Source: Cohnella silvisoli
GTDB taxonomy: Bacteria > Bacillota > Bacilli > Paenibacillales > Paenibacillaceae
DNA length: 64,000 nucleotides
Assembly: GCF_021190915.1 (NCBI RefSeq)
Contig: NZ_JAIOAP010000012.1
Location: 1-64,000, forward strand
Direction of reading: 5' to 3'
The stretch's first letter is position 1. Each line of letters begins with the position of its first letter. The position numbers and the translations under genes were made by a program. This document shows, piece by piece, positions 50,958-58,980 of this stretch. The notes under the pieces were generated by a model. It worked only from the letters and a program-made list of their open reading frames with translations, did not search any database and had not been told where the DNA came from.

Positions 50958-51769
50958 GCAACTTTGTATTCAGGCGGTGCGAAACCTGCCGCATTAACAC
51001 CGATAGCAGCCTCAGGCATATATGGCCTGAGACTGTCCACAAATCTCCCTATGACGGATGGATCGTACCATGAGATCCATCCGTTTTGTTCGAATATTGG
51101 CCTCATTCCGAGCACCTCGCTGCGTCGGCCGCCGCTTCCGTCACCGCTGAAGAAGTCGTCTACGACAACTCGGGGAGCCGTAACAGACAGTAACCGCGCG
51201 AAATCCGGGGTATGCGGCAATATGGGCGACACCGCCGCTTGAGTGTCGATCCCTGCATCCCTTAATTGCCTTAATGCATTCAACCTACCTGCCAACGGAG
51301 GCGCTGAAGGCGTCAGAACGCGCCTAACGTCCTCGCGGTCGGTTTCAACCGTCATGCTCACCCTCACTCTATCCTTCAGTTGCTGAAGCAAATCCATATC
51401 ACGGACAACAAGAGGGCTTCTTGTCTGCAGTAGAACGAAATCCGGCGGTTCATCCACCATAACCTCGAGCAGGGATCGCGTAACTTGCGCGCTAACCTCT
51501 ATAGGCTGATAAGGGTCCGTTGCCGATGAGAAGAAAATGGCGACGGACCCTTTGCTTTTGGCTTTAGCCAACTCGCTCATAAGCTTCAGCGGTTCGGCTT
51601 TCTTGGCATCCACCCAACTCCCCCACGGCTCGCTCCGGAACAAACCTACCGGCAATCGGCGAACATAACAATAAGAGCAACCAAACGAACAACCGACATA
51701 AGGATTCAACGTGTGCGTATACCCTTCCAAGTATCCCGAAGCCGGGGTTAGCCATCTGGCTGTACCCAT
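50897..51769 (-). CDS. SPL-like radical SAM protein
   Basis: 290 residues. The radical SAM cluster is CSFGCSYCY near residues 28-36 (CxxxCxxC), preceded by NPYVGC. FFSSATDPYQPIEVSAQVTR and SMTVETDREDVRRVLTPSAP are the Rv2578c/SPL-like subgroup pattern. Spore photoproduct lyase is a distant relative with an unrelated C-terminal region; the photoproduct-specific Cys is not identifiable here, so lesion repair is speculative. Its ATG directly follows the ung stop (TAAATG), giving an ung-SAM operon. Confidence 0.85.
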   Translation of the reverse strand: MGTARWLTPASGYLEGYTHTLNPYVGCSFGCSYCYVRRLPVGLFRSEPWGSWVDAKKAEPLKLMSELAKAKSKGSVAIFFSSATDPYQPIEVSAQVTRSLLEVMVDEPPDFVLLQTRSPLVVRDMDLLQQLKDRVRVSMTVETDREDVRRVLTPSAPPLAGRLNALRQLRDAGIDTQAAVSPILPHTPDFARLLSVTAPRVVVDDFFSGDGSGGRRSEVLGMRPIFEQNGWISWYDPSVIGRFVDSLRPYMPEAAIGVNAAGFAPPEYKVAYCPEDTEVALDPAETESEG

Positions 51770-52471
51770 TTATTTACCATCCTCCAAAATCGGAATATAC
51801 CAATCAATCTCCTCAAGACCTTTCTCACGCAGGAAAGCATTACATTTTGAAAAAGGCCGACTCCCCCAGAAGCCGTTATAGGCCGATAATGGACTGGGAT
51901 GCACCGAGTTCAGCACGAAATGTTTGGTCTCGTCGATGTAACGCCCTTTATCTTGTGCATGCTTGCCCCATAAGACGAATGCCACAGGCTTTTCACGCTC
52001 ATTAAGAAGACTAATGATCTTATCCGTATAAGTTTCCCATCCCAGCTTGCGGTGAGAGTTCGGCACACTTTCCCGTACCGTAAGTACGCTGTTTAGCAGA
52101 AGCACCCCTTGCTTCGCCCAATGCTCCAAAAATCCGTGGTTGGGAATCGGACAGCCGATATCCTCCTGCAATTCTTTGAATATATTCTTTAGCGATGGCG
52201 GCAATTTAATGCCGGGCAGTACCGAGAAGCTTAGTCCATGAGCCTGATGTGGTCCGTGATACGGATCCTGACCTAGAATAACTACCTTAACATCCGCATA
52301 AGCGGTTAGCTCAAGCGCACGATAGACGTCCGTCTGGGGCGGATACACGGTCTGCTCCCGATAATTCTCCCCCACGCGCTGAATAAGCTGTCTGTAGTAG
52401 GGCTTTTCCTGCTCATCCCTCAGCAATTTTCCCCAGTCATTCTGCAGCCCCGCAAGTAGGCCTGTCCCCAT
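51770..52471 (-). CDS. ung: Uracil-DNA glycosylase
   Basis: Removes uracil from DNA. 233 residues from ATG 52471 behind GGAGGG; a start 21 bases upstream is less likely. Motifs: VVILGQDPYHGPHQAHGLSF with the catalytic Asp, LPPSLKNIFKEL, HPSPLSAYNGFWGSRPFSKC (leucine loop and His). Stop directly followed by the start of the radical SAM gene. Confidence 0.96.
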   Translation of the reverse strand: MGTGLLAGLQNDWGKLLRDEQEKPYYRQLIQRVGENYREQTVYPPQTDVYRALELTAYADVKVVILGQDPYHGPHQAHGLSFSVLPGIKLPPSLKNIFKELQEDIGCPIPNHGFLEHWAKQGVLLLNSVLTVRESVPNSHRKLGWETYTDKIISLLNEREKPVAFVLWGKHAQDKGRYIDETKHFVLNSVHPSPLSAYNGFWGSRPFSKCNAFLREKGLEEIDWYIPILEDGK

Positions 52472-52563
52472 ACTAACCCTCCGCTTTCCCAACTATTGAC
52501 CTTAATTATAGCAAAAGAAGCTCCCCAAGGTTGAGGAACTTCTCGATTCATTGATTAAGTATG

Positions 52564-52621
52564 TGGTGCCGAGGACGGGGGTCGAACCCGTACGGTAGTC
52601 ACCTACCGCAGGATTTTAAGT
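52564..52621 (-). other. 3' half of tRNA-Leu(TAA), prophage attachment site
   Basis: On the minus strand ACTTAAAATCCTGCGGTAGG and the following bases are the anticodon loop (TAA), variable arm, T-arm and acceptor 3' strand of a tRNA-Leu, ending in CCTCGGCACCA. The 5' half (acceptor, D-arm) is missing: beyond 52621 the sequence is unrelated. This is the expected scar of phage integration into the 3' half of the gene. The intact, phage-restored tRNA should lie at the other prophage end, outside the window. Confidence 0.85.
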
Positions 52622-52903
52622 TTGACGAGCGGAGGCAAAAATCGATATGCCTACGGCGTCTTACGTTATCCGTCGTATCAAGCACGTCTTATTAGGTGCG
52701 TTCGCGGAACACTTTTACGGATGCTTACCGAAGGGTTAAACGGAGGCTATCCGAATCCTGCGTTATGCCGGCGTCGTTACTCGAAAATAGCGCGCCCCAT
52801 AACCTAATCCGATAATATCACCGCGAGGTAATTACGTCAATTAAACGAAGAAAAACGACCCACCTACGGGGTTTATTCCGCAAGTGAGCCGCCTAATTAA
52901 CGC
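52622..52903. other. Prophage end region without a clear gene
   Basis: 282 bp between the attachment scar and the first prophage gene. A 61-codon plus-strand frame (52622-52807) has no ribosome site and an arginine-rich random composition; I reject it. No integrase is present at this end. Confidence 0.6.
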
Positions 52904-53524
52904 TTATTGTCCGAGGTCTATGTCGATGAACTCTCCGCCAGCTAACGCGACACCGCTGTCCGCGCGTAATGTTAATCCGCTAATGCCCGCCGGTGTTTCG
53001 AATATGACGACGCGCGTCCGGCTTAATCCGGGATTTAGCGTTTCATAATATAGCGGCTCGTCCTTGCCTACGTTGCTGTTGCGGTCAAACGCCTTGTATG
53101 AATTGCCGGATTGATCGCGCAGCTCGAATGAATTAGCGCTTATATCGCGCGGATTTACATCACCGTTAGTTATGCGTATCTTTACAACTACGAATTGGTC
53201 CTCCGTTTTCGTTTCGTCATACCCCGATTTGAGCACGTCCGTAACGGTTACTCCGGAAACTTTATACGTAAACGTTCCGGCCTTGGCGTCCTGACCTAGT
53301 TTATAAACGGGGATTATAGCGGCCGCGGGCGTTTCAACGATCGAAATAGGCGAAGAAGACGTAGCCACGGGATTTTCATTGCTACCGTTACTTGCGAATA
53401 TCCCCGCTATAATTATAAGTAGAATAATTACCCCAAGTGCCCAGTATAAAATTTTATCGCCTTGTTCTCTTTTCTTTTTATGATCACCTTTATTTACCGG
53501 CTTTACTTTTCCGTCGATGTGCAT
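52904..53524 (-). CDS. DUF4352-domain membrane protein, probable prophage moron
   Basis: About 206 residues from ATG 53524, where GGTGAT lies upstream (ATG 53530 and TTG 53539 are alternatives). A basic cytosolic N-terminus, one membrane helix (ILYWALGVIILLIIIAGIFA), a Ser/Ala/Pro linker and an exported Ig-like DUF4352 domain with VVVKIRITNGDVNPRDISAN and SFELRDQSGNSYKAFD. It lies beyond the late-operon terminator at the extreme end of the prophage, the usual place for lysogenic-conversion genes. A TTGTCG-N17-TATTCT promoter within the terminator is possible. Function unknown; superinfection exclusion is one guess. Confidence 0.75.
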   Translation of the reverse strand: MHIDGKVKPVNKGDHKKKREQGDKILYWALGVIILLIIIAGIFASNGSNENPVATSSSPISIVETPAAAIIPVYKLGQDAKAGTFTYKVSGVTVTDVLKSGYDETKTEDQFVVVKIRITNGDVNPRDISANSFELRDQSGNSYKAFDRNSNVGKDEPLYYETLNPGLSRTRVVIFETPAGISGLTLRADSGVALAGGEFIDIDLGQ

Positions 53525-53552
53525 CCTCATATCACCCAATTCTTAGAATAAA

Positions 53553-53611
53553 CAAAAAAAGACCCTTCGACAAGATTCTACGAATATATACGTAGTTCCT
53601 GCCGAAGGGTC
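53553..53611 (-). terminator. Terminator of the phage late operon
   Basis: CGAAGGGTC / GACCCTTCG arms (53561-53569 and 53603-53611) with an inner CTACG...CGTAG hairpin; on the minus strand seven T follow. Confidence 0.9.
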
Positions 53612-53626
53612 GCGTTTACTATTCAA

Positions 53627-54355
53627 TTATTTTCCAACGGATATCCCCGCCACTTTCCGCACCTCATCCGCTAACCGGTGTATCTCCGGCCTATCCGTTA
53701 CTTTCGCCGCTCCCCACGCCGCAGATAAATGCGCGATAACTTTTTCCGCATCCTTAACGTTCATCTTCGGTTTAACCTCCGTTATTGGTTTCGTAGGTAC
53801 CGCGCCAAGCGCCACCACTCCCGCGATGAATTGCGCGCGGTCGACGCCGCTACCCGGACACGTTTTCGCGCTCGTGTAATCGCGGTGAAAGTGGACGATC
53901 TCAGTTCCGCGCCCCATTAGCGTCATCACCGCGCGGCATAATCCGAGCGCCGTTCGGAGTTGTGCACCCTCTAACCGTTCGCAGCCGCGGTCAAAGTTTC
54001 CGACCATCTCGAACATGAACGGATGCACGCCGTCATTATCAGAGTCGTTATAGTCTTCGGCTGACGCAGGGGGAACGAGTAGTGAGCGTCCTTCCCATAC
54101 GTAGCCGTCCGGATCAACCGTTGCGTGCTGCCCGATATCCGACCAACCGCGCGTACCCGTATGGAAACGCCACATTGCCTGAACGATTTTTAAGCCGCCA
54201 TCCTTACGGAATTGGGCGATCGTTGGCTTCCACGTTCCGTGTACGTGAACCTCGGAGAAACGGACTCGTGCGGCTGCTGGCGCTAGGGCTTGCGTGATGT
54301 ATTCTTCGAGTGTGTACCGCTTAAACGTCCGTCGGTTTACCGCGGATTTCGCCAT
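53627..54355 (-). CDS. Phage endolysin, N-acetylmuramoyl-L-alanine amidase
   Basis: 242 residues from ATG 54355 behind GGGAGGCGTGA. Amidase_2/PGRP fold: VHVHGTWKPT with first zinc His, RFHTGTRGWSDIGQHATVDP, GVHPFMFEMVGNFDRG and the later IVHFHRDYTSAKTCPGSGVD with His and Cys ligands. The C-terminal ~50 residues after the linker KPITEVKPKMNVKD may bind the wall. Overlaps the holin gene by 35 bp. Confidence 0.92.
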   Translation of the reverse strand: MAKSAVNRRTFKRYTLEEYITQALAPAAARVRFSEVHVHGTWKPTIAQFRKDGGLKIVQAMWRFHTGTRGWSDIGQHATVDPDGYVWEGRSLLVPPASAEDYNDSDNDGVHPFMFEMVGNFDRGCERLEGAQLRTALGLCRAVMTLMGRGTEIVHFHRDYTSAKTCPGSGVDRAQFIAGVVALGAVPTKPITEVKPKMNVKDAEKVIAHLSAAWGAAKVTDRPEIHRLADEVRKVAGISVGK

Positions 54356-54758
54356 TATCACTCACGCCTCCCTTTTCGCGAAGCACCGTTACTAAACGTT
54401 TAACGACGTCCGGCAGCGGCAAGCCCGCACGACCGTAGTTTTCGATAACGGAGAGTAGTTCGTTCGCAACGTAAAAGTAAATTGCGCTGCCCATGACGAC
54501 GTCGATTCCGAGCAAAACATCCGCACGATGGGCGACGAGGATAACGAGAATCATAAGACCCTTATTCGCGAAGCCTCGGCGTCCGATTGACGATTTAACG
54601 CCGGTCCCTTCCGCGATAGATGCGGAGATTCCGGAAACGATGTCCGCCGCGATTACCACGAGTAGGAACGTCATTGCCTCCGTCCAGTGTCCGAAAGCGA
54701 ACGTAATAAAAGCGCCCAAGAGCCCGGCGCTTACGTTGATTATCGATTGTCCGTTCAT
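54321..54758 (-). CDS. Phage holin
   Basis: 145 residues, several hydrophobic segments (about 9-24, 29-47, 67-82, 90-105). ADIVSGISASIAEGTGVKSS, GRRGFANKGLMILVILVAH and YFYVANELLSVIENYGRAGL are the pattern of the phi105/Bhl-type holin family (toxin secretion/lysis holin). Starts behind ACGGAGG inside the end of xkdX; followed by the amidase, completing the lysis cassette. Confidence 0.92.
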   Translation of the reverse strand: MNGQSIINVSAGLLGAFITFAFGHWTEAMTFLLVVIAADIVSGISASIAEGTGVKSSIGRRGFANKGLMILVILVAHRADVLLGIDVVMGSAIYFYVANELLSVIENYGRAGLPLPDVVKRLVTVLREKGGVSDNGEIRGKPTDV

Positions 54759-54774
54759 ATTGCGTAAACCTCCG

Positions 54775-54909
54775 TTATGATACCGTAATATATTCGTATT
54801 CGGCTTGCGTGATCTTCCCTTCGGCTAGGAGTGCGTCCAGTTTTTCTATCGTAACCTTCGGGGGATCGGCGTTATAAAGCCGCTTTAAACTTTCGACTAG
54901 TGTCCGCAT
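54775..54909 (-). CDS. xkdX: XkdX-family protein
   Basis: 44 residues. MRTLVESLKRLYNADPPKVT and ITQAEYEYITV are the XkdX pattern; this tiny protein stands between fibre and lysis genes in PBSX-like phages. ATG 54909 overlaps the stop of the previous gene (TAATG). Role unknown. Confidence 0.85.
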   Translation of the reverse strand: MRTLVESLKRLYNADPPKVTIEKLDALLAEGKITQAEYEYITVS

Positions 54910-55277
54910 TAAATCACACCTCCGTCAATTAATTCGAGCGTATATTCGTCGATAGCCGTAGCTTTTTCCACATTGATTAAATTATCTAGACGATGCGTCT
55001 CAGCTTGATGGATAGCAAGCTCGTCCGCTTCCATGCGTTGATATAAGATTGCGGTAAGCAGTAGTTTTCCGTCTACTCCTTCGTCAAGTAGCGCTTGCCC
55101 TTGCAAGTGTTCGTCAGCCGAGATAAACGCCGGAGTCTCCCGTACAAGCCGCCTGACAAGATCAGGAGCCTCATCGATCGGCACGATCTCAACGTACCCG
55201 CCAAGCTCCGTTTGTACACGAGAAATAAGCGCAACCTCTGGCGCGCTGTGTGGGTTATAAATATATATGGCTCTCAT
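54909..55277 (-). CDS. Small phage protein downstream of the tail fibre
   Basis: 122 residues, soluble, acidic. MRAIYIYNPHSAPEVALISR at the start, then a helical region with Leu/Glu repeats. In this position (after the fibre, before XkdX) phages often carry fibre-assembly or chaperone genes; no motif confirms this. Starts behind AGGAGGC. Confidence 0.65.
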   Translation of the reverse strand: MRAIYIYNPHSAPEVALISRVQTELGGYVEIVPIDEAPDLVRRLVRETPAFISADEHLQGQALLDEGVDGKLLLTAILYQRMEADELAIHQAETHRLDNLINVEKATAIDEYTLELIDGGVI

Positions 55278-55286
55278 ATTAGCCTC

Positions 55287-57524
55287 CTATGCGATTTGTT
55301 GAGTATGGATGGTTCCTGCGCTGCCGGATGTGCCTGCGCCGCCTGCTTCTCCACCAGAACCAAGCGCGCCTCCGGAACCTCCTACACCACCATTTGATTG
55401 GACAGTTCCATTGTTTGTATAGGCCCCCTTATAAAATAATGCGATAACTCCGCCTCCAGAGCCACCACCACCACCGCCTCCACCACAGCTTCCACCGCCA
55501 CTATAATTACCCGCGGCCCCGTTTCCACCATTACCACCATTAGCCGATAGCACTCCACCGGAATTAATTGTGATGTTATTACCGCACACTATTTCTATCA
55601 ATCCTCCAGAATATTGACCATTACTCCCGACTGACGTAGAACCAGAAGATACGCAACCACCACTACCGCCCCCACCACCACCAAAACAGGACCCACCTGC
55701 TGAAGAAACTGAAACGTTTGTACCAGAACCCATTCCACCACCACCGCCACTTCCATTAGACCCTGGGAGTCCATAAAACCTACAATCGACGGCAACTTGT
55801 TTAGATAACGTCACACCAACACCACCACCAAGTTCACTATACAGAATACTTCCACCTTGACCGCCCGTCATATTTTGAGTTGATGGGTCAGACGCAGCTC
55901 CGCCAGAGCCTCCTCCGCCAAATCCACCGGCATTCAATCTGCCAGAGCCGCCGATTCCAACTTGTGTTTGTCTCCCTGTACTGAAACTTGAGCCGCCGCC
56001 ATATCCTCCATTCCCGCCGTAACCACCACGCAATGCTTGTAGCACTGTCGTAAGTTGATAGTATTTCTCCAGTGTCTTCGGCGTGTCGGTGTACGTGGCT
56101 GTGTAGGTGTATTCTGCGACAGGCGGTGTAAAATTGGCTGTATACATTGCTTTGCCTTTGACTACGCGGAATTCGTCGATCCAGCCGTTAAAATTATTCG
56201 ACGTGTATTCTCCAGCACGTCCTATCGCAAATTTATTAAGGCAACGCTGGATTTGCATTCCCTGTGCTAAAACGGATATCTCAGCGTTCCCGTTCAAGTA
56301 TAACTTCAGGTATTCACCGTATTTAACTATTGCAACATGATACCAAGTTGCTGTATTTAGTGATGTGGTACCGTCTGCTGTTATTTGTGATGGATCACCT
56401 TGCTTGTGGTAGATTAGTCGAATTCTCGGAGTCGTAGTAGTAGCGACACCTATCGAACCATATGCGGTATTTACATCCGCGCTACCAAATACGTAACCCA
56501 GCGCCGCAAAGCTATTCGGTCTCATCCAAAAATCAATTGTAAAATCACCACTACCAAAACTAAAATCATCACTTGCAGGAGTATCGATCCATTGATTCGT
56601 ACCATTTAACGAAATGGCGTGGCTTCCAAATTTTTTATTTGTTGAATCAAATGTTGCTGCACCATTGTTTGTCCATACTTTGCCATTATCATCTGTAATG
56701 CTGTTATTAAAATGAAGCAGTGACGATGTTTTCGCATTGTACTGCCCTTTCTTAGTAACGAGCATCGGGATGACTTCGCCGTTCGGCGCTAACCCGGCTT
56801 TTTGCGACATGTCGATTGTACCCGTTATATCCGCGTTACCTTGACAGTAAATAATAAGACCGCGGCATGGGCTGTCCGTGGTCATTGCGTATCCAGCTGG
56901 AAGAGTCAACGACGAGTATTGTTTGATTACGATTCCACTATGGATTGTGACAGGATACATGAGTCGCCATACAAAATTTGTTTGAGTATCAAAAGGGGCA
57001 ATCGCTCCATTATAATTTATTGCGACCCCTTGACAACTAAATGTGCAATTTGATCCACCCGCTTTTAACACTAACCGCCAGTATCTACGATATTGATTCC
57101 CCCCCGAAAGACCAGAATTCGCATCAGCTGTAGTAATCGGGGTGGTTCCTACTTCAGTCCAAGTAGACGCATTATCTGACCATTGCAATGATAATGTTCT
57201 TGTTCCCACTGAAATAGTTCCGACGAATATTCGCATACCAGTCGGCGAAGACCCGGCGCTGCCGCTAAGATACTGTTGACTGCTAAAGTCAATTTGGAAT
57301 AACACTTGATCGGATGCATTTGAAAGGGTACTGGTTGTGAATATCGTCCCCGCGTTCATATCCCACAGATTAGCCACTGTCCCGCCATTAGGCGCTGTCG
57401 TCCCCGTACTGAGTATCGTTGCTGGGTTAAATGCTCCGTCTGAACCATCGCCGAAAAAGTTGGTTAGTCCACCAACGTTATTGCTTATCCCGGCATTACC
57501 TATTGTTTTAAGTCCTCTTTGCAT
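55287..57524 (-). CDS. Phage tail fibre/adhesin with LamG and glycine-rich domains
   Basis: 745 residues. Residues ~1-190 look like a discoidin-like beta domain (VGTRTLSLQWSDNASTWTEV). Residues ~285-480 form a LamG/concanavalin-like lectin domain (FGSHAISLNGTNQWIDTPAS; DFTIDFWMRPN; TWYHVAIVKYGEYLKLYLNG). Residues ~505-740 are strongly Gly/Ser-rich with GGGG runs alternating with hydrophobic turns, as in the receptor-binding tips of some phage adhesins. Likely the host-recognition protein. Confidence 0.82.
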   Translation of the reverse strand: MQRGLKTIGNAGISNNVGGLTNFFGDGSDGAFNPATILSTGTTAPNGGTVANLWDMNAGTIFTTSTLSNASDQVLFQIDFSSQQYLSGSAGSSPTGMRIFVGTISVGTRTLSLQWSDNASTWTEVGTTPITTADANSGLSGGNQYRRYWRLVLKAGGSNCTFSCQGVAINYNGAIAPFDTQTNFVWRLMYPVTIHSGIVIKQYSSLTLPAGYAMTTDSPCRGLIIYCQGNADITGTIDMSQKAGLAPNGEVIPMLVTKKGQYNAKTSSLLHFNNSITDDNGKVWTNNGAATFDSTNKKFGSHAISLNGTNQWIDTPASDDFSFGSGDFTIDFWMRPNSFAALGYVFGSADVNTAYGSIGVATTTTPRIRLIYHKQGDPSQITADGTTSLNTATWYHVAIVKYGEYLKLYLNGNAEISVLAQGMQIQRCLNKFAIGRAGEYTSNNFNGWIDEFRVVKGKAMYTANFTPPVAEYTYTATYTDTPKTLEKYYQLTTVLQALRGGYGGNGGYGGGSSFSTGRQTQVGIGGSGRLNAGGFGGGGSGGAASDPSTQNMTGGQGGSILYSELGGGVGVTLSKQVAVDCRFYGLPGSNGSGGGGGMGSGTNVSVSSAGGSCFGGGGGGSGGCVSSGSTSVGSNGQYSGGLIEIVCGNNITINSGGVLSANGGNGGNGAAGNYSGGGSCGGGGGGGGSGGGVIALFYKGAYTNNGTVQSNGGVGGSGGALGSGGEAGGAGTSGSAGTIHTQQIA

Positions 57525-57528
57525 GTGT

Positions 57529-57840
57529 TTATCCCTCCACGCCAGAGATGATGCAATCTACAGAACTTCCAGCGCTTGCAAGCCCTGTAATTAGATCACC
57601 GCTGTTAATTACCGTTGAGAGCGCGAGGATAACCGTCGCATCTTTCGTTCCCGCGACATCAAGTGTATAACCAGTAAGGACGGATACGCCCGCAATAACT
57701 ATGGTTACATTGACGGCAACAGCGGTTTTATTCGTCGCCACAACCTCTTTGACCATTGCGCCCGCAGCCGGGGCAGTATAGAGCGTTGCGCTTCCCGTGG
57801 CTAGTGTTCCGGCATACATTTTCTTTTTAGTTAGTGCCAT
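57529..57840 (-). CDS. Small phage tail-fibre-region protein
   Basis: 103 residues from ATG 57840 behind GGGGGTATAACG. Beta-rich, with VKEVVATNKTAVAVNVTIVI and GDLITGLASAGSSVDCIISG, resembling small virion decoration domains. Located between two fibre genes. Specific function unknown. Confidence 0.7.
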   Translation of the reverse strand: MALTKKKMYAGTLATGSATLYTAPAAGAMVKEVVATNKTAVAVNVTIVIAGVSVLTGYTLDVAGTKDATVILALSTVINSGDLITGLASAGSSVDCIISGVEG

Positions 57841-57842
57841 CG

Positions 57843-58412
57843 TTATACCCCCATCCAATGTAAAATATCTAAATCGTTATGTGCGTCGTTTACGGTCTTT
57901 ACCGCACTTGGAGTTGCGGCTTCTATTGTGCTCGTGCTATTAGTCGCGCTGTTTAATTTCGTAGGGATTTGTTGAAACGAGAGTCCCGTTGTCCCTAGCG
58001 TAATCGGAGCGTTTGTAACGAGTCCCCATTTTGTGTCAGCCTGCGTTGACCCCTCGCTTACCCACACTTCAAACCCGGTTATAACTTTCGCACTTGTATC
58101 TGCGTCTAAAGCACGTGACCAAGCTCCCGTCGCCACTACGTAAATTCCATTTTGTGATGCCGTAGACTGCGCCTTGACTAGAACTCGATCGCCTGCAATC
58201 AGCGCGATACCGTCGATGGTCTGCGTTCCAGATAATGTAATGTTTCCGATGGTTGCAGCGCGTACCGAATTTTTATATCCCAATGATTGCAGTTCTGTGA
58301 GAGAAGCCGCTCCCGAATCGATAGCATCAATCAGCGCCTGCTGAGACGCGAGCGTAAACGTATCCGTCCCGACCGGTCGCGGTAATGATAATCGCGGTGT
58401 TGTAGTCGCCAT
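57843..58412 (-). CDS. Phage tail fibre-associated protein
   Basis: 189 residues. AATIGNITLSGTQTIDGIAL, AGDRVLVKAQSTASQNGIYV and TKWGLVTNAPITLGTTGLSF form a module frequent in phage tail fibres. The N-terminus (RLSLPRPVGTDTFTLASQQA) probably attaches to the baseplate. It stops three bases before the start of the next gene. Confidence 0.8.
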   Translation of the reverse strand: MATTTPRLSLPRPVGTDTFTLASQQALIDAIDSGAASLTELQSLGYKNSVRAATIGNITLSGTQTIDGIALIAGDRVLVKAQSTASQNGIYVVATGAWSRALDADTSAKVITGFEVWVSEGSTQADTKWGLVTNAPITLGTTGLSFQQIPTKLNSATNSTSTIEAATPSAVKTVNDAHNDLDILHWMGV

Positions 58413-58413
58413 A

Positions 58414-58980
58414 TTACGTATATACCTCCAGTTGATTCCACGTTAAATTAAGTGCCGTCCACGCGGACCACGTTAGATTTTTCGCGTTAACTTCGTTCCA
58501 CGTCAAAAAACGGAACACGTAATTAACCACGAGGTGAGCCGGTAAGATATCGCGAATCGCCGCCTGTATATCCGCTAGGTTGGGCGGAATTCCAAGCGTT
58601 GAGATAAACGTGATCGTCACCGTATATGTCGCATTATTCTCCGTAACAGTTACGTCGCCATTATCGTAAGCTTCCGCAACTTGCTCGACTAGCGCCGGTG
58701 TAACCGTACCGACTCCGCGCAGCTTCGATTTAATAACGGAGCGCCGCTGATCGATCGGCTTTAATTCGTCAACAGCTACGCCGAAAATCCGTTCCCACCG
58801 GTCAATTCCCCACGTAGCGGTATCGATAAAAAACTGGTCGAGGACGCTATATACCGCGGAATTAATCGCGGCCAACTCGTCCGCTTCTCGGTCAATCACG
58901 TTATTTGCCGGCGCCACGTCCGCGTAATAAAGCGGCAGATAATCGTGCATTGCGCGGTTAATTTCGCCAAGTGTCCGCAT
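58414..58980 (-). CDS. xkdU: Phage tail protein, YmfQ/XkdU-like (DUF2313)
   Basis: 188 residues. Helical N-terminus (AMHDYLPLYYADVAPANNVI), then DRWERIFGVAVDELKPIDQR and a ferredoxin-like core, the DUF2313 pattern; baseplate component. The C-terminus ends in three 10-residue repeats: LTWNEVNAKN, LTWSAWTALN, LTWNQLEVYT. Overlaps XkdT by one base. Confidence 0.85.
   Translation of the reverse strand: MRTLGEINRAMHDYLPLYYADVAPANNVIDREADELAAINSAVYSVLDQFFIDTATWGIDRWERIFGVAVDELKPIDQRRSVIKSKLRGVGTVTPALVEQVAEAYDNGDVTVTENNATYTVTITFISTLGIPPNLADIQAAIRDILPAHLVVNYVFRFLTWNEVNAKNLTWSAWTALNLTWNQLEVYT

Noticed and set aside
52500..52700. tmRNA (ssrA) or complete tRNA
   Set aside because: The sequence matches only the 3' half of a tRNA-Leu(TAA); no tag reading frame and no 5' half.
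52622..52807. 61-codon plus-strand reading frame at the prophage edge
   Set aside because: No ribosome site, random arginine-rich composition, no recognisable motif.
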